A DNA stretch of 64,000 nucleotides from Symbiodinium microadriaticum (taxonomy: Eukaryota > Sar > Dinophyceae > Suessiales > Symbiodiniaceae), in assembly GCA_001939145.1 (NCBI GenBank), contig LSRX01000253.1, forward strand, positions 390,890-454,889, written 5' to 3'. Shown here piece after piece: positions 18,079 to 27,509 of this stretch. Below the pieces are notes generated by a model. That model was not told where the DNA came from and did no database searches. It saw nothing but the letters and a program-made list of their open reading frames with translations. Made by a program: the position numbers and the translations under genes. Positions within the stretch are counted from its first letter, which is position 1, and the number at the start of each line of letters is the position of its first letter.

Positions 18079-18202
18079 CATCGCGAGGACGAAAGTTTTG
18101 ACCTACTGGCTCAAGACATCTTGCGGAGTAGCGGAGTACCGAGAAGTATGCTTTACGTGGCCTGGCCAGCGGAGTATTTTATACCCCGTTTTGAAATTAT
18201 AC
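18079..18202 (+). repeat. Right direct repeat of Rep element (origin-like)
   Basis: 124 bp, upstream of the minus-strand rep gene. CGGAGTA at 18124-18130, 18132-18138 and 18170-18176. On the minus strand it also offers GTATAAAATACTCC, a possible TATA-type promoter element, so promoter and origin may overlap as in CRESS viruses. Confidence 0.85.
18170..18188. promoter_or_regulatory. Origin-like stem-loop (right copy)
   Basis: CGGAGTA-TTTTA-TACCCCG: a 7-bp stem with one A/C mismatch and a 5-nt loop; the stem is itself an iteron. The geminivirus TAATATTAC nonamer is not present exactly; the loop region AGTATTTTATAC is AT-rich in the same position. The function as a nicking site is inferred. Confidence 0.5.
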
Positions 18203-18584
18203 TACTTTAATGTTCCGGAGGAGTAATTTGGCTGGTCCTGTTTGTTAGGATTCTACGGGGGCGCGGGGGCCTCTCTTCAAGGAAGCAAGGAATAGGTCAA
18301 ACTTCCGTCCTACCGCAGTATTGCATCAAAATCCACAATATGTCGATTTTGCAAACTCGAACTTCGTATTTTGGAAGGGTTCGGGGTTTGGGGCTGGTGG
18401 AGGTGTGGGCGGGGCAGGGGTAAGCGCGACACTATAGATACTATAGATGGCACAGGCATGTTTTTCGGTATTAAGGGTAATGTCTTAACACTTGTTGTTG
18501 TGTCGAGATCCACTTGGCGACTTGACAAATTCGAGCTTCCAGAACCCTGGTTTGACAATTGTAGTTGGTACCACAAGTAGTACT

Positions 18585-18680
18585 ACTACGACCACCACTA
18601 CTCCTCCTCCTCCAACTCCAACTCCAACCCCTCCTACTCGAACTACTCCTCCTCCTCCTCCGACTCCGACTCCGACTCCG

Positions 18681-18726
<46 letters not shown>

Positions 18727-18835
18727 TTGCTGTTACTACTACTACTACTACTACTACTTCTACTACTACTACTACTACTACTATTACTTCTCCTGCTACT
18801 CCTCCTACTGCTACAACTACTACGACGATGACTGC
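18585..18835 (+). repeat. (CTA)n/(CTC)n/(CCGACT)n triplet array
   Basis: ACTACTACT runs mixed with CTCCTC and ACTCCAACTCC. Threonine/leucine/proline-only frames arise from it; no gene. Confidence 0.9.
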
Positions 18836-19172
18836 TTACGGTGTTTGATCCCTGAGTCTAGTGGTGCCTGGACTCTCCGTAAAACTTACAGGGTTTTAGT
18901 TTTCGGGCACCGACCCCCGTGTCGACACAGAGGCTGGATGTCATGGATCTCACCTTTAATTATTAATTGCACTTCGACTATGCATAGGGGTCACAAAGCA
19001 TCATATCACCCGTGCAGTTGGTTTAACCGTTTTCCTCTGCTTTTCGATTTTCCCAAAAATAACCCCATCATTCAGTCCCATACTGGGAAGGCCGGAAAGT
19101 GTCAGACGAGATCAAGTCCTTCGATGACCCGGCCTCAGGGGAGGGTTTAGGGGTTCAGGGTTCAACGTGATC

Positions 19173-19289
19173 TCATGTTCCTTCGTCAGGATGAGGACGG
19201 CACCTTGATGAATCCGAAAGTGCCCCTCGGCATGGATGCATCCGCACCGCTTCTGACACTGTTTCGGTGCAAGCATAGTTTGACTGCCT
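19173..19289 (+). CDS. Candidate ORF/terminal exon, unknown
   Basis: The frame reads MFLRQDEDGTLMNPKVPLGM, then DASAPLLTLFRCKHSLTA and a TGA stop. Balanced composition between repeats. No family recognised; the start could be a splice acceptor upstream. Confidence 0.35.
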
Positions 19290-19324
19290 GAACCATCAGA
19301 AAGAGTCTCCCTTCTAGTCACTGG

Positions 19325-19440
19325 TCCCTCTCTCTCTCTCTCTCTCTTTATATATCTATTTATGTATGTATGTATGTATGTATGTATGTATATATACACA
19401 CATATGTATGTATGTATATATATATATATAATATGTACTA
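19325..19440. repeat. (CT)n-(TATG)n-(TA)n compound microsatellite
   Basis: TCTCTCTC, then TATGTATG, then TATATATA in series. Confidence 0.9.
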
Positions 19441-20054
19441 ATAGTGTCATGCATCTCAGATCCTATCAGGCCCCTATACGACATGATACGGGGTGCAGGA
19501 GTTGAAGCTGGGCTGCTCGATGATGGCTTGCGTGCTTGTCTGCTCGTGTTCTGTCGTCATTGTCAGAAGCCTGGATTTTGGGGTTAGCGGTTTACGGTTT
19601 AGAGTTTGGGGTTGAGGGTTTTGGGTTTAGGGGTTTAGTGGTAGCGTTTAGGGTTCAGGGGTTTAGGGGTTTTTTGGGTTTTTGGGGTTTTGTTGGGTTT
19701 GGGCCATTAACTTCGACGTGATGGCCTTTCACGACCTTTCTCTCTCATGCTAGTCCTGCTAAGCCGGAAAATCAAAGACGTATTAATGCCCTTCACCCTT
19801 TCTCGTGCTCCGCTCGGCAGTCGGGAAAATGGCCGTCTAGAAGCTGAAACAACTGAGCGGAACCCCCGAAGCTGTCTCCTTTAGTCTGCTTCGAGCCCAG
19901 GAAAGAGTTCAGTCGCCAAGACGGGCCGCTCTTCGCAGCGGGCGTCTCGCGTCAGCACGTTGTGCACATCTTAGAACCCTCTTGGAGTAGAAACGATCAT
20001 AGTCACCAGTAGCAGCAGTAATAGGGCAGCAAGACTAATTAGCAGCGTTCGTCT

Positions 20055-20205
20055 TCGTCGTTACAGTAGCATGCTTGCTACTGCTACATTAACTGCTAGT
20101 GCTGTGCTACTGCTACTGCTATTGCGACGCTGCTGATACTGCCACTGCTAGAGCTGCTAGTGATACTGCCACTGCTACTGCTGCTACTGCTACTACCGCT
20201 ACTAC
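20055..20205 (+). repeat. (CTG/CTA)n triplet region
   Basis: GCTACTGCTACT units with variants, upstream of the frame at 20219-20488. Confidence 0.8.
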
Positions 20206-20218
20206 CCCAGGAATACTC

Positions 20219-20488
20219 CGTGACCCACGAAATACTTTTTGTAATGGTCATAGAACAGTCCTGAAATCCACACTAGCAACATTCTTCATTCTCATAGCCA
20301 TGTTGCTAATAGTGCTGCTTCGAGTGCGATTGCAGTCTAAGCCAGGACTTCAAGTGAGCAAGTTGTTGGGGGTCTTCCGAGCCCTTGATTGTTCAGCTCA
20401 AAGCCGTCATCCAAGGTCCGTCCAGGATGGATTCTCTCCCTTGAGGATACTTTCTCGGATGCCGCCTGACAGTGATGCAGAGTTTTGA
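20219..20488 (+). CDS. Candidate ORF with one membrane segment
   Basis: After the triplet repeat the frame continues for ~89 codons to TGA. It contains TLATFFILIAMLLIVLLRVR, a clear single transmembrane segment followed by basic residues, then a hydrophilic tail (ending PDSDAEF). Could be a small membrane protein or an exon; unknown family. Confidence 0.3.
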   Translation, partial: RDPRNTFCNGHRTVLKSTLATFFILIAMLLIVLLRVRLQSKPGLQVSKLLGVFRALDCSAQSRHPRSVQDGFSPLRILSRMPPDSDAEF

Positions 20489-20489
20489 T

Positions 20490-22150
20490 GTTTAGGGTTT
20501 GGGGTGTAGCGGCGTAGCTTATCCCTAAACCCTAAACCCTAAAAGCCCTAAAACCCTAAAGCCCTAAGCCCATCATTGAATCAGGCTCCAGCCCTAAACA
20601 ACAGGACCTCTCAACCCTAAACCCGACTCTCTCAGCCGGGCATGTAAGCCTAGAGCTTCGGCTCGGGATTCAGATGTGCTGGAAGATCCATGGGGCCTAG
20701 GGCTGTGCAGTCAGGTTCCGGATTTCCGATCTGAGCTGACTGGCCCTGTTGTTTAGGGTTGGAGCGGGTCTAGGGTTTAGGGTTTAGGGTTTAGGGCTTA
20801 GGGTTCAGGGTTTAGGTTTTAGGGCTTTAGGGTTTAAGGTTAACTTTTTCACTGTGGCCCCTGCTGTTCTGCCTTTCGTCACAGCCGAGTTTTAATCAGT
20901 GCTCACACTCTGGCCCCGGACAGCCACCATGTGATGCCTAAAGGAAGGGTCGAAATCATTACCTAAGTTATTCCTTCCCAAGGTATTGGGTTTAGGGTTC
21001 AGGGGGGTTCCTGAATAATAACTGATTCCTAGATCTGATTTGAGCTTTCAGAAGGGGGCTTTTAGAGGGGTCGGGAGCTTGAGCTTCACAACCGGCGCTA
21101 CTGACGTCAAGCCGTTGTGAAACTCTAAGAATGCCTTGGGTGGACCCCCTAGACTTTAGGGCTTAGGGCTTGTAGGGCTTAGGGAACGCAAGCCTTAGTT
21201 TGTGAAAATTCATGATTTCGGGCTTGGCTGTGGGGCTCTGGGCCATTCAGAATAACTAGACCCTCAACGGCCCTCAACTCTTGAAGCATTACCCTTAAAA
21301 AACCCTACACCTTATACACTTCCCAAACCCTAAACCCCACACCCTTAAAGCCCAGAAACATCCAAAAACCGAGCTTTCAGCTCTTAAACCCTTACACCTG
21401 AAACTCCTCAAGCCCTAAACCCCACACCCTCAAAGCCCAAACAACCGAGCTTTTCAGCTCTACCCGTCGGCCTGAGGAGAACCCCGGCAAGAAGCCGGAT
21501 CTCTCGAAAGATGCTGGGCACAGCATCGTTCACTCCAGGGTTTACGGCCTTTTGGGTTTGGGGTTTGGGGTTTAGGGTTTAGGGTGGCCTTGGGTTTGGG
21601 GTTTGGCGTTTGGGGTTTACGGCCTTTTGGGTTTGGGGTTTGGGGTTTGGGGTTTAGGGTGGCCTTGGGTTTGGGGTTTGGCGTTTGGGGTTTACGGCCT
21701 TGGGGTTTGGGGTTTGGCGTTTGGGGTTTACGGCCTTGGGGTTTGGGGTTTAGGGTTTAGGGTGGCCTTGGGGTTTGGGGTTTAGGGTTTACGGCCTTTT
21801 GGGTTTTGGGGTTTGGGGTTAAGGGTTTAGGGTGGCCCGGGTTGGGGGTTTGGGGTTTAGGGTTTAGGGTGGCCTTGGGTTGGGGTTTGGTAGTGGTCAG
21901 TGGGGTCTGGATTGCAGGGTTTGGGCATGGGGTGTTTAGGGCTCTGAGGTTGCGGGCCGACGGTTTACAGTGCGCCGGAATTGCGCCTAAACCTTTGCAG
22001 GCCATGTGTAACACGCTCAAGCCTGCAATCAAAACCCCAAACCGTAAACTCCCTATAAACCCTAAACTCCAAAACCCATGCCCTAAACCCTGCAAGCCCA
22101 GACCCTGAACCCAAGAATCGAGCCAGATGCCTCTGAAGTAGCCCAGGAAG
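20490..22150. repeat. Telomere-like region with GGTGGCC higher-order array
   Basis: CCCTAAA and TTTAGGG tracts are interspersed throughout. At 21540-21890 a higher-order unit (TTTACGGCCTT + GGGTTTGGGG + TTTAGGGTGGCC) repeats about seven times. No gene; long Gly/Leu/Val frames are repeat-derived. Confidence 0.8.
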
Positions 22151-22244
22151 ACGTGCAGAGTGATCCTTCGAAGGTGCTTGACCTTGAGATGCTGGGCTGA
22201 ATGCAAGGGGGTTCCAAAAACACGGTCACAGTGTCACAGTCAGT

Positions 22245-22580
22245 CAGTGTGTGTGTGTGTGTGTTTGTTTTTGTATGTGCGTGTGTGTGTGTGTGTAGCT
22301 AAATTAAAAATAAGCGAGCAAATAATTGTAACAACAACAATAATAACAAGTCATATAGACAAATGTCATTATCAATAATAATAAATACAGGCGTACAACT
22401 TGTGATATTGATACCGCACAAGTTGTAAAATTAATACCATTATTAGTAAGAGTAATAGCAAGCATAACAATATCAGTAGTTCTAACATGTGTATATATAT
22501 ATATATGTATATGGTATATAGAAATATATATATATATAATATGTATATATATATGTATATACATATATGCACATATACCT
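22245..22580. repeat. (TG)n and (TA)n microsatellites
   Basis: (GT)n at 22245-22297; AT-rich ATAATAAC DNA; (TA)n with TATG at 22490-22570. Confidence 0.85.
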
Positions 22581-22908
22581 GCATAATTACATGGGGACTC
22601 TGCAGGATCATCATCCTTGATGATGTTGCGTCGGAATTGCAGTCTGCTGCATCGGACATCTGTTGCTTAGCTGGGGCTGCAGCCATCATTTAATTCTAGC
22701 ATCGGGCTGTTAGGATTTACGGTTTGGTGTTTCGGGTGTGCGTTCTGCGGTGCTTGGCGAACATACAGTATATGCATGAGACCTTACCATACAGAATACA
22801 CCCGAAGTAGCTGGAGCCGTACCCCGCAGACGCCCGAAAAAGAACGACTTTGAAAAACGGCCAATGCTGTCAGACCAAGATTCCAAACTCCCAGCGCCAA
22901 GTCATGTA

Positions 22909-23005
22909 GGGGCCTCAATAATTACCAATACTATTTAGGTGTTCCTTATTACAATATTATAGCATAGTGGGACCCAACACCCTATGTCTACTGATTAAGG
23001 CCCCC
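22909..23005. mobile_element. Foldback element family C, copy 2
   Basis: GGGGCCTCAATAATTACCAA at the left and CTGATTAAGGCCCC at the right; diverged AT-rich centre. Confidence 0.65.
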
Positions 23006-23009
23006 CGTG

Positions 23010-23150
23010 TTTTTTTAGTTGGTTCGGAGAGGCCGCTCTTGCCGAGCACCCACCGCCCGTACTCCAGGAATGTAACACTCGTCTTCGAGTGCGAGGAGCA
23101 GGGGGCCGTGTTTTCCGATGAGTTTGCAGCCCCTGGGGGAGTTTTAAAGA
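23010..23150 (+). CDS. Candidate exon, unknown
   Basis: Directly after foldback element C2 the frame reads GSERPLLPSTHRPYS, then RNVTLVFECEEQGAVFSDEF and AAPGGVL before dissolving into CCCTAAA repeats. It has a strand-like hydrophobic/charged alternation and is one of the more protein-like islands. An internal AG acceptor (TCCAG) could make the exon start at about 23067. Confidence 0.45.
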
Positions 23151-23159
23151 ACAAACCCC

Positions 23160-23555
23160 AAAACCCAAAAACCCTAGAACCCTAAAGCCCTAAATCCTAA
23201 AACCCTAAAGCCCTAAACCCTGAACCCTAAACCCTAAAACCCTAAAGCCATAAACCCTGAACCCTAAAACCCCTAAAGCCCTAAAGCCCTAAAGCCCTAA
23301 ACCCTAAAGCCCTAAAACCCTAAAGCCCTAAAACCCTAAAGCCCTAAACCCTAGACCCTAAAACCCCAAAGCCCTAAAGCCCTAAAGCCCTAAACCCTAA
23401 AGCCATAAACCCTAAAGCCCTAAACCCCAAAACCCTAAAACCCTAAAGCCATAAACCCTAAACCCTAAAACCCCCAAGCCCTAAAGCCCTAAAGCCCTAT
23501 AAACCCTAAAGCCCTAAACCCCAAAACCCTAAAACCCTAAAGCCCTAACAACAGC
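23160..23555 (-). repeat. CCCTAAAG/CCCTAAAA array
   Basis: About 390 bp of CCCTAAAGC, CCCTAAAAC and CCCTAAAC units, the longest continuous telomere-like array here; the G insert makes a GCTTTAGG variant. Confidence 0.9.
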
Positions 23556-23699
23556 TTGCTATGCTCAGTGAGAAGCGCCTCCTGTAACCCCCGCTATGCC
23601 CGGGCCTTGGGTCTTCCAAGCTTACTTCGGTTGATTGTATATTCATGGTCCGAGAGTACCCGTATAGGGACTACTACTTTAAGGTCAAAGTATATAATA

Positions 23700-23910
23700 C
23701 GGCTGATGAAATAAATCTTGCATTACCCATATTAAGGCTTTAGGGTTTAAGGGCTTAAGGGTTTTAGGGTTTAGGGTTCAGGGTTTAGGGGCCTTTGATA
23801 TAAATCTTTCATTAACCATATAAGGAATATGCCACAATCCCCAAAGTTTAGGCTCCGTAATGCTTATTTAGGGTTTAGGGTTGAGGGTTAAGGTCATGCA
23901 GGATTTAATT
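23700..23910. mobile_element. Foldback element family A, copy 3 (degenerate)
   Basis: GGCTGATGAAATAAATCTTGC start, a partial second start at 23790 (TTGATATAAATCTTTCATTA), and an end remnant GTCATGCAGGATTTAA. Telomere-like DNA interrupts the element. Confidence 0.45.
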
Positions 23911-24224
23911 TAAGGTTTGGGGCTTATAAGATATGGTGGATGCATGCGATGCTTGATACTTGCTGTATGCCAGTGCATTGATGCATGCTTGGACACCCAT
24001 TCAATGAGATCAGCGGGTAACTGCATTGGGATATAAAGCGAAATACTGGTATCATGCTCTGCTATGCTTTCGCCCCACAGTCGCGGAAGGCTAAGCGCTC
24101 TGTCGGAAGTTGGCGTTTGTTCTGAATTCCCGCAAGCTTAGCGTAGAGCCCTACCGCTAAGACAGGGGCCGAAAACAGTCCTACCAGTAACTAGCCGGTA
24201 CTCCTGTCCGTCATGAGTCATAAC

Positions 24225-24510
24225 TCATAATCCCAAACCCTCAGCATAGATCCTAAAGTCTCTTAACCCGAAACCCTAGACCCCTACCCTAAACCGTAGC
24301 CCTCAGCATGTGCCTAAATTCCCTCAACCCTAAACCCAAAACCCCTAAACCCGAAACCGTAACCGTCAGCATAGATCCTACATTCCCTCAGCCCTAAACC
24401 CTCAACCGCTAAACCCTAAATCGTATACTTAAGCCTCAGCAGAGATCCTAAATTCCCTCAACCCGAAACACTAAACCCTAACCTGTCAGTATAGATCATG
24501 AATTCTAAAC
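24225..24510. repeat. ~62 bp tandem unit (TCAGCATAGATCCTAAA...)
   Basis: CTCAGCATAGATCCTAAA, TCAGCATGTGCCTAAATTCC, TCAGCATAGATCCTACATTC, TCAGCAGAGATCCTAAATTC and TCAGTATAGATCATGAATTC head successive units, each followed by CCCTCAACCCTAAACCC. About five diverged copies. Confidence 0.75.
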
Positions 24511-24713
24511 ACGGAAGCAAACGGGAGGATGCCGAGCCCTTCGAGCGCGGCCAGTTCTACGGGGAGGGGCAGTGTTCTGCCTCGTGTTAGAGTTTGGGAA
24601 GGTTCGGAGTTTCGGGTTTAGGGGTTTGGGTTCAGGGTTTAGGGTTCCGGGAGTTTGGGAATCAGGCTTTCGCAGGGGTTTGTGAGAATGTATAGGCAAG
24701 GTAGTTGTAAGGG

Positions 24714-25160
24714 TTGCTAGTAGGGGTGCACCATTTCAATGAAACATGCTGTCTACCATCCTATACTTCGACACATGGTATGGCTCGACATGCTTCGGGC
24801 ATGCTGTCATGCTGCCATGCTTTCATCACCCGCAATGTGCACCGGCAGCAGTATTATTTCGTCTTCGTCGTAGCAGTCATCGTCGTTGTTGCTGTAGCAG
24901 CAGCCTTCCAAAACCCCAGAGCCCTCAAACCCGAATGTCCTAAAGCAAAAAGCCGAAAGCCCCAAACCCTAAAGCCCTAAACCCTAAGTTCACCAAAGCC
25001 CTACACCAAAAACCCTACAACCCTAAAGCCCTACAGCCCCAAACCCGAAACCCTACATCCCTGAAACCCTCAACCCTAAGATCACTGAAGCCCCCTAAAC
25101 CCGGATTGAAATCCCCAGGTCTCAGTACCAAAGCCTGGAGCTGGCAGAGAACATTTGCAC
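24714..25160. other. Spacer with CCCTAAA tract
   Basis: A weak frame at 24714-24900 (MLVGVHHFNETCCLPSYTST) is not supported further. 24900-25100 is CCCTAAA-like. Confidence 0.35.
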
Positions 25161-25164
25161 GGTA

Positions 25165-25720
25165 CGCCCCGGAGTTCTAGGGTTTAAGGTTGATAGGGCT
25201 TAGGGTTAATTATAGGGCTTGGGGTTCGGGGTTAACTACAGGGTTTAGGGTTAATGGGGTTTAGGGTTATAGGGTTTCGGGTTAATAGGGTTTGGGGTTT
25301 GGGGTTGATAGGGTTTGGGGTTAATGGGGTTTAGGGTTCATGGGGTTTAGGTTTAATGGGGTTTAGGTTTAATGGGGTTTAGGGTTATAGGGTTTAGGGT
25401 TGTAGGGTTTAGGGTTTAGCATGGATAAGCTACTGGTGATTTAAAGGGGGTCAGGGGAGGAGGACTTATACGGTTTAGGGTATAGAACCCTGAACCCTAT
25501 AATTAACCCCTAAACCCTAAACCCTTTAACCCTAAACCCCATTAACCCTAAACCCTATTGTTAACCCTAAACCCTAAACCTATAATTAACCCTAAACCCT
25601 CTAGTTAACCTAAACCCTAAACCTATGAGTAACCCTAAGCCCTATTAACCCTAAACCCTCTAGTTAACCCTAAACCCATTAACCCTAAACCCCAGAACCC
25701 CAAACCCTATAAAAACCCAT
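25165..25720. repeat. Large inverted telomere-like array
   Basis: Left arm 25165-25420 is GGGTTTAGGGTTAAT/GGGTTATAG units; right arm 25480-25720 is the complementary CCCTAAACCC(TATAATTAAC). The unit has an added TTAAT/TTATAG spacer seen only here. The ~60 bp centre is unique. Confidence 0.8.
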
Positions 25721-25849
25721 ACACCCTAGCGCCAGTATATCGACTATAGAGATCCAATCTCTCCCAGTAGGAGAATCTGGCTTCAAGGGCTCTTCCTGGG
25801 CTCCCTATCAGGGATTCCCTCCTATCAGGGTTTAGGTTTGTAGAGCTTA

Positions 25850-26010
25850 GGGTTTTTTTACGGTTTAAGGGTTCTTAGCGCTTAGAGTTTTCAGCGGTTT
25901 TAGGGGTTTTTAGGGGTTTTAGGGGTTTAAGGGTTTAAGGGTTTTAGGGATTTACGGTTTTAGGGGTTTTTAGGGCTTAGAGTGTTGCCCGCTTTAGGGT
26001 TTTTAGGTTG
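25850..26010 (+). repeat. GGGTTTTTAGGGG array
   Basis: T-rich telomere-like variants (GGGTTTTTAGGGGTTTTAGG). Confidence 0.8.
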
Positions 26011-26261
26011 CCCGGGGCTCCTATCAGGAATTTGAGGCTCCCGGCTGTTTCCTACTTCCGGGGTGTTCGGGCTCCATCTCCCTCTCCCTCTCCCTGTCGC
26101 TCTGTTTGGCTCTCTAACGCTCTCTTTGCCTGTCTCTCTTGGTCAAACACCCAGTATCCCTCTCATGATGTATGTAAGCAGTTTGTACAGCAGCACTACT
26201 AGTTGGGGACCATGTTAGCAACTGGTGGCGATGCTTCTATTTCCGGTGCTTCGGGTTTAAC

Positions 26262-26528
26262 ATGTTCGCGGTCTTGCGAGTGCGGGCAGTGGCATTGATC
26301 AGCATCTTGGGTGCAGGCGCTAGCGGCTTTCCTTTCGGGGTTCCGAGGTTGCAGTACCGAACAATAACTGATCTTCGAACAAGCGAAGAAGAGAATTCAT
26401 CTTCAGGAGAAGCAGGCCAGAACATGTCCGTGATGGCGACGACGTGCATGTTACTAAGCGACACGATGATGGTGATGCTGGTGGCGAGGGTCAAGGTGTT
26501 CAGGACGATGCTGGTGATGAGGCAATGA
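26262..26528 (+). CDS. Candidate 5' exon with signal-peptide-like start
   Basis: An 88-codon frame begins MFAVLRVRAVALISILGAGA, a basic/hydrophobic leader with small residues near 20, then hydrophilic sequence (RTITDLRTSEEENSSSGEAG). The last part enters a GATGATG repeat and is likely not coding. Unknown protein. Confidence 0.35.
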   Translation: MFAVLRVRAVALISILGAGASGFPFGVPRLQYRTITDLRTSEEENSSSGEAGQNMSVMATTCMLLSDTMMVMLVARVKVFRTMLVMRQ

Positions 26529-26539
26529 AGTCTCTGATG

Positions 26540-27130
26540 GTGATGTGATGATGATGATGATGATGATGATGATGGTGGCGGTGGCGGTGGCGGTGGGGCG
26601 CTGGTGGCGACGGTGACGGTTTCTGTTGTTGGTTTTTGTGGTGGCGATGATGCTACCTTTTGTGCGAAGATGGTCTTGTTACAAAGCTGCAGTTGTTGGT
26701 GTTCCGTTTGTTAGGTTAGTTCATGATAATAAATATACTAGTGCGCTGACGGTCACGAGCGTCTTTGTCTTGCTTGCGATGATGATGACGACCACGTCGA
26801 CGACGATGGTGATGATGATGGTGATGATGGTGGTGGTGGTGGTGGTGGTGGTGGTAAGAAATATTGCCATAACGAGGACCTTGATGATGATGATGATGAT
26901 GATGATGGTGGTGATGATGATGCCACTACTGTGTGGCAGTTGCTCTGGCTGTTGCTGCAGCTGCTCCAGCTGCTGCCGCTTCTTCTTCTGCTGCTGCTTC
27001 CGCTGTTGCTGCTGTTTGTGTTGGTGTTTTGTAGTCGTTGCTGGTCTTCTCCTTGTTGTTGCTGTAGTAGATGTTGCTGCTGCTGCTTCTACTACTGCCG
27101 CTGCTGCCACAGCTGCTGCTACTACTGTCA
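26540..27130. repeat. (GATGATG)n/(GGTGGC)n/(CTG)n triplet region
   Basis: (ATG)n at 26543-26575, (GGTGGC)n to 26600, (GTG)n at 26825-26855, (GAT)n at 26880-26925, (CTGCTT)n to 27130. Long Met/Val or Thr/Ala frames on both strands are artefacts of it. Confidence 0.85.
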
Positions 27131-27341
27131 AAGATCTTTTTGATGTCATGGAAGGGATGTTTGCAGAGAGGTATGCCGGCGGCATCACATCTCGCCAGCC
27201 ACCATTACTATTCCGTGTATTTCGGGTGATTAGTTCTCAAAGCTCACGTAGTGGATTCTCATGCATGATTGAATTCCTGAATGCTTTGACCCAGGGTTGA
27301 TGCTGTGTCCTTGACCTCGGGCAGCCACCTGTTTGTGCAGG

Positions 27342-27505
27342 TGTCTTGGGAGACGGATGGTGATGGCGGCGGCTACTCGGCTCAAGCGAAAGATGAGAAG
27401 ATTCTGGTCTTCGGGTTGGATGGCCGAGCCCTCCATGGAAGCCTCTCATCCGAGCTCCTAACTTTTAGACCGTTTGTTTCCACTGATTCTGCTGGGCTTG
27501 CATGA
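27342..27505 (+). CDS. Candidate exon, unknown
   Basis: After an AG acceptor (TTGTGCAG) the frame reads VSWETDGDGGGYSAQAKDEK, ILVFGLDGRALHGSLSSELL, then a tail to a TGA at 27503. Coding-like composition over ~54 codons. No family recognised. Confidence 0.4.
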
Positions 27506-27509
27506 TCAT

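Larger units (their letters stand above)
16199..18202 (-). mobile_element. Integrated Rep replicon (CRESS-like) with direct repeats
   Basis: Two direct repeats (16199-16331 and 18079-18202) flank one minus-strand rep gene. They begin with CATCGCGAGGACGAAAGTTT and end with CCCCGTTTTGAAATTATAC. The repeat-to-repeat period is 1880 bp, the size of a small circular Rep-encoding ssDNA replicon. Each repeat has three CGGAGTA motifs and a hairpin, as expected for a Rep-binding origin. Seen: repeats, motifs, gene. Known: CRESS-DNA Reps bind iterons beside a stem-loop and nick it. Inferred: a rolling-circle replicon captured as origin-rep-origin, by integration of a dimer or slightly more than one unit. 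No capsid gene is visible. Alternatives are a non-LTR duplication, or an element that moves via Rep like geminivirus-derived repeats. Confidence 0.75.

Noticed and set aside
18090..18120. Relic of the dinoflagellate spliced leader (GGCTCAAG)
   Set aside because: Only eight bases match; the left repeat lacks them and no CCGTAGCCATTTT precedes.
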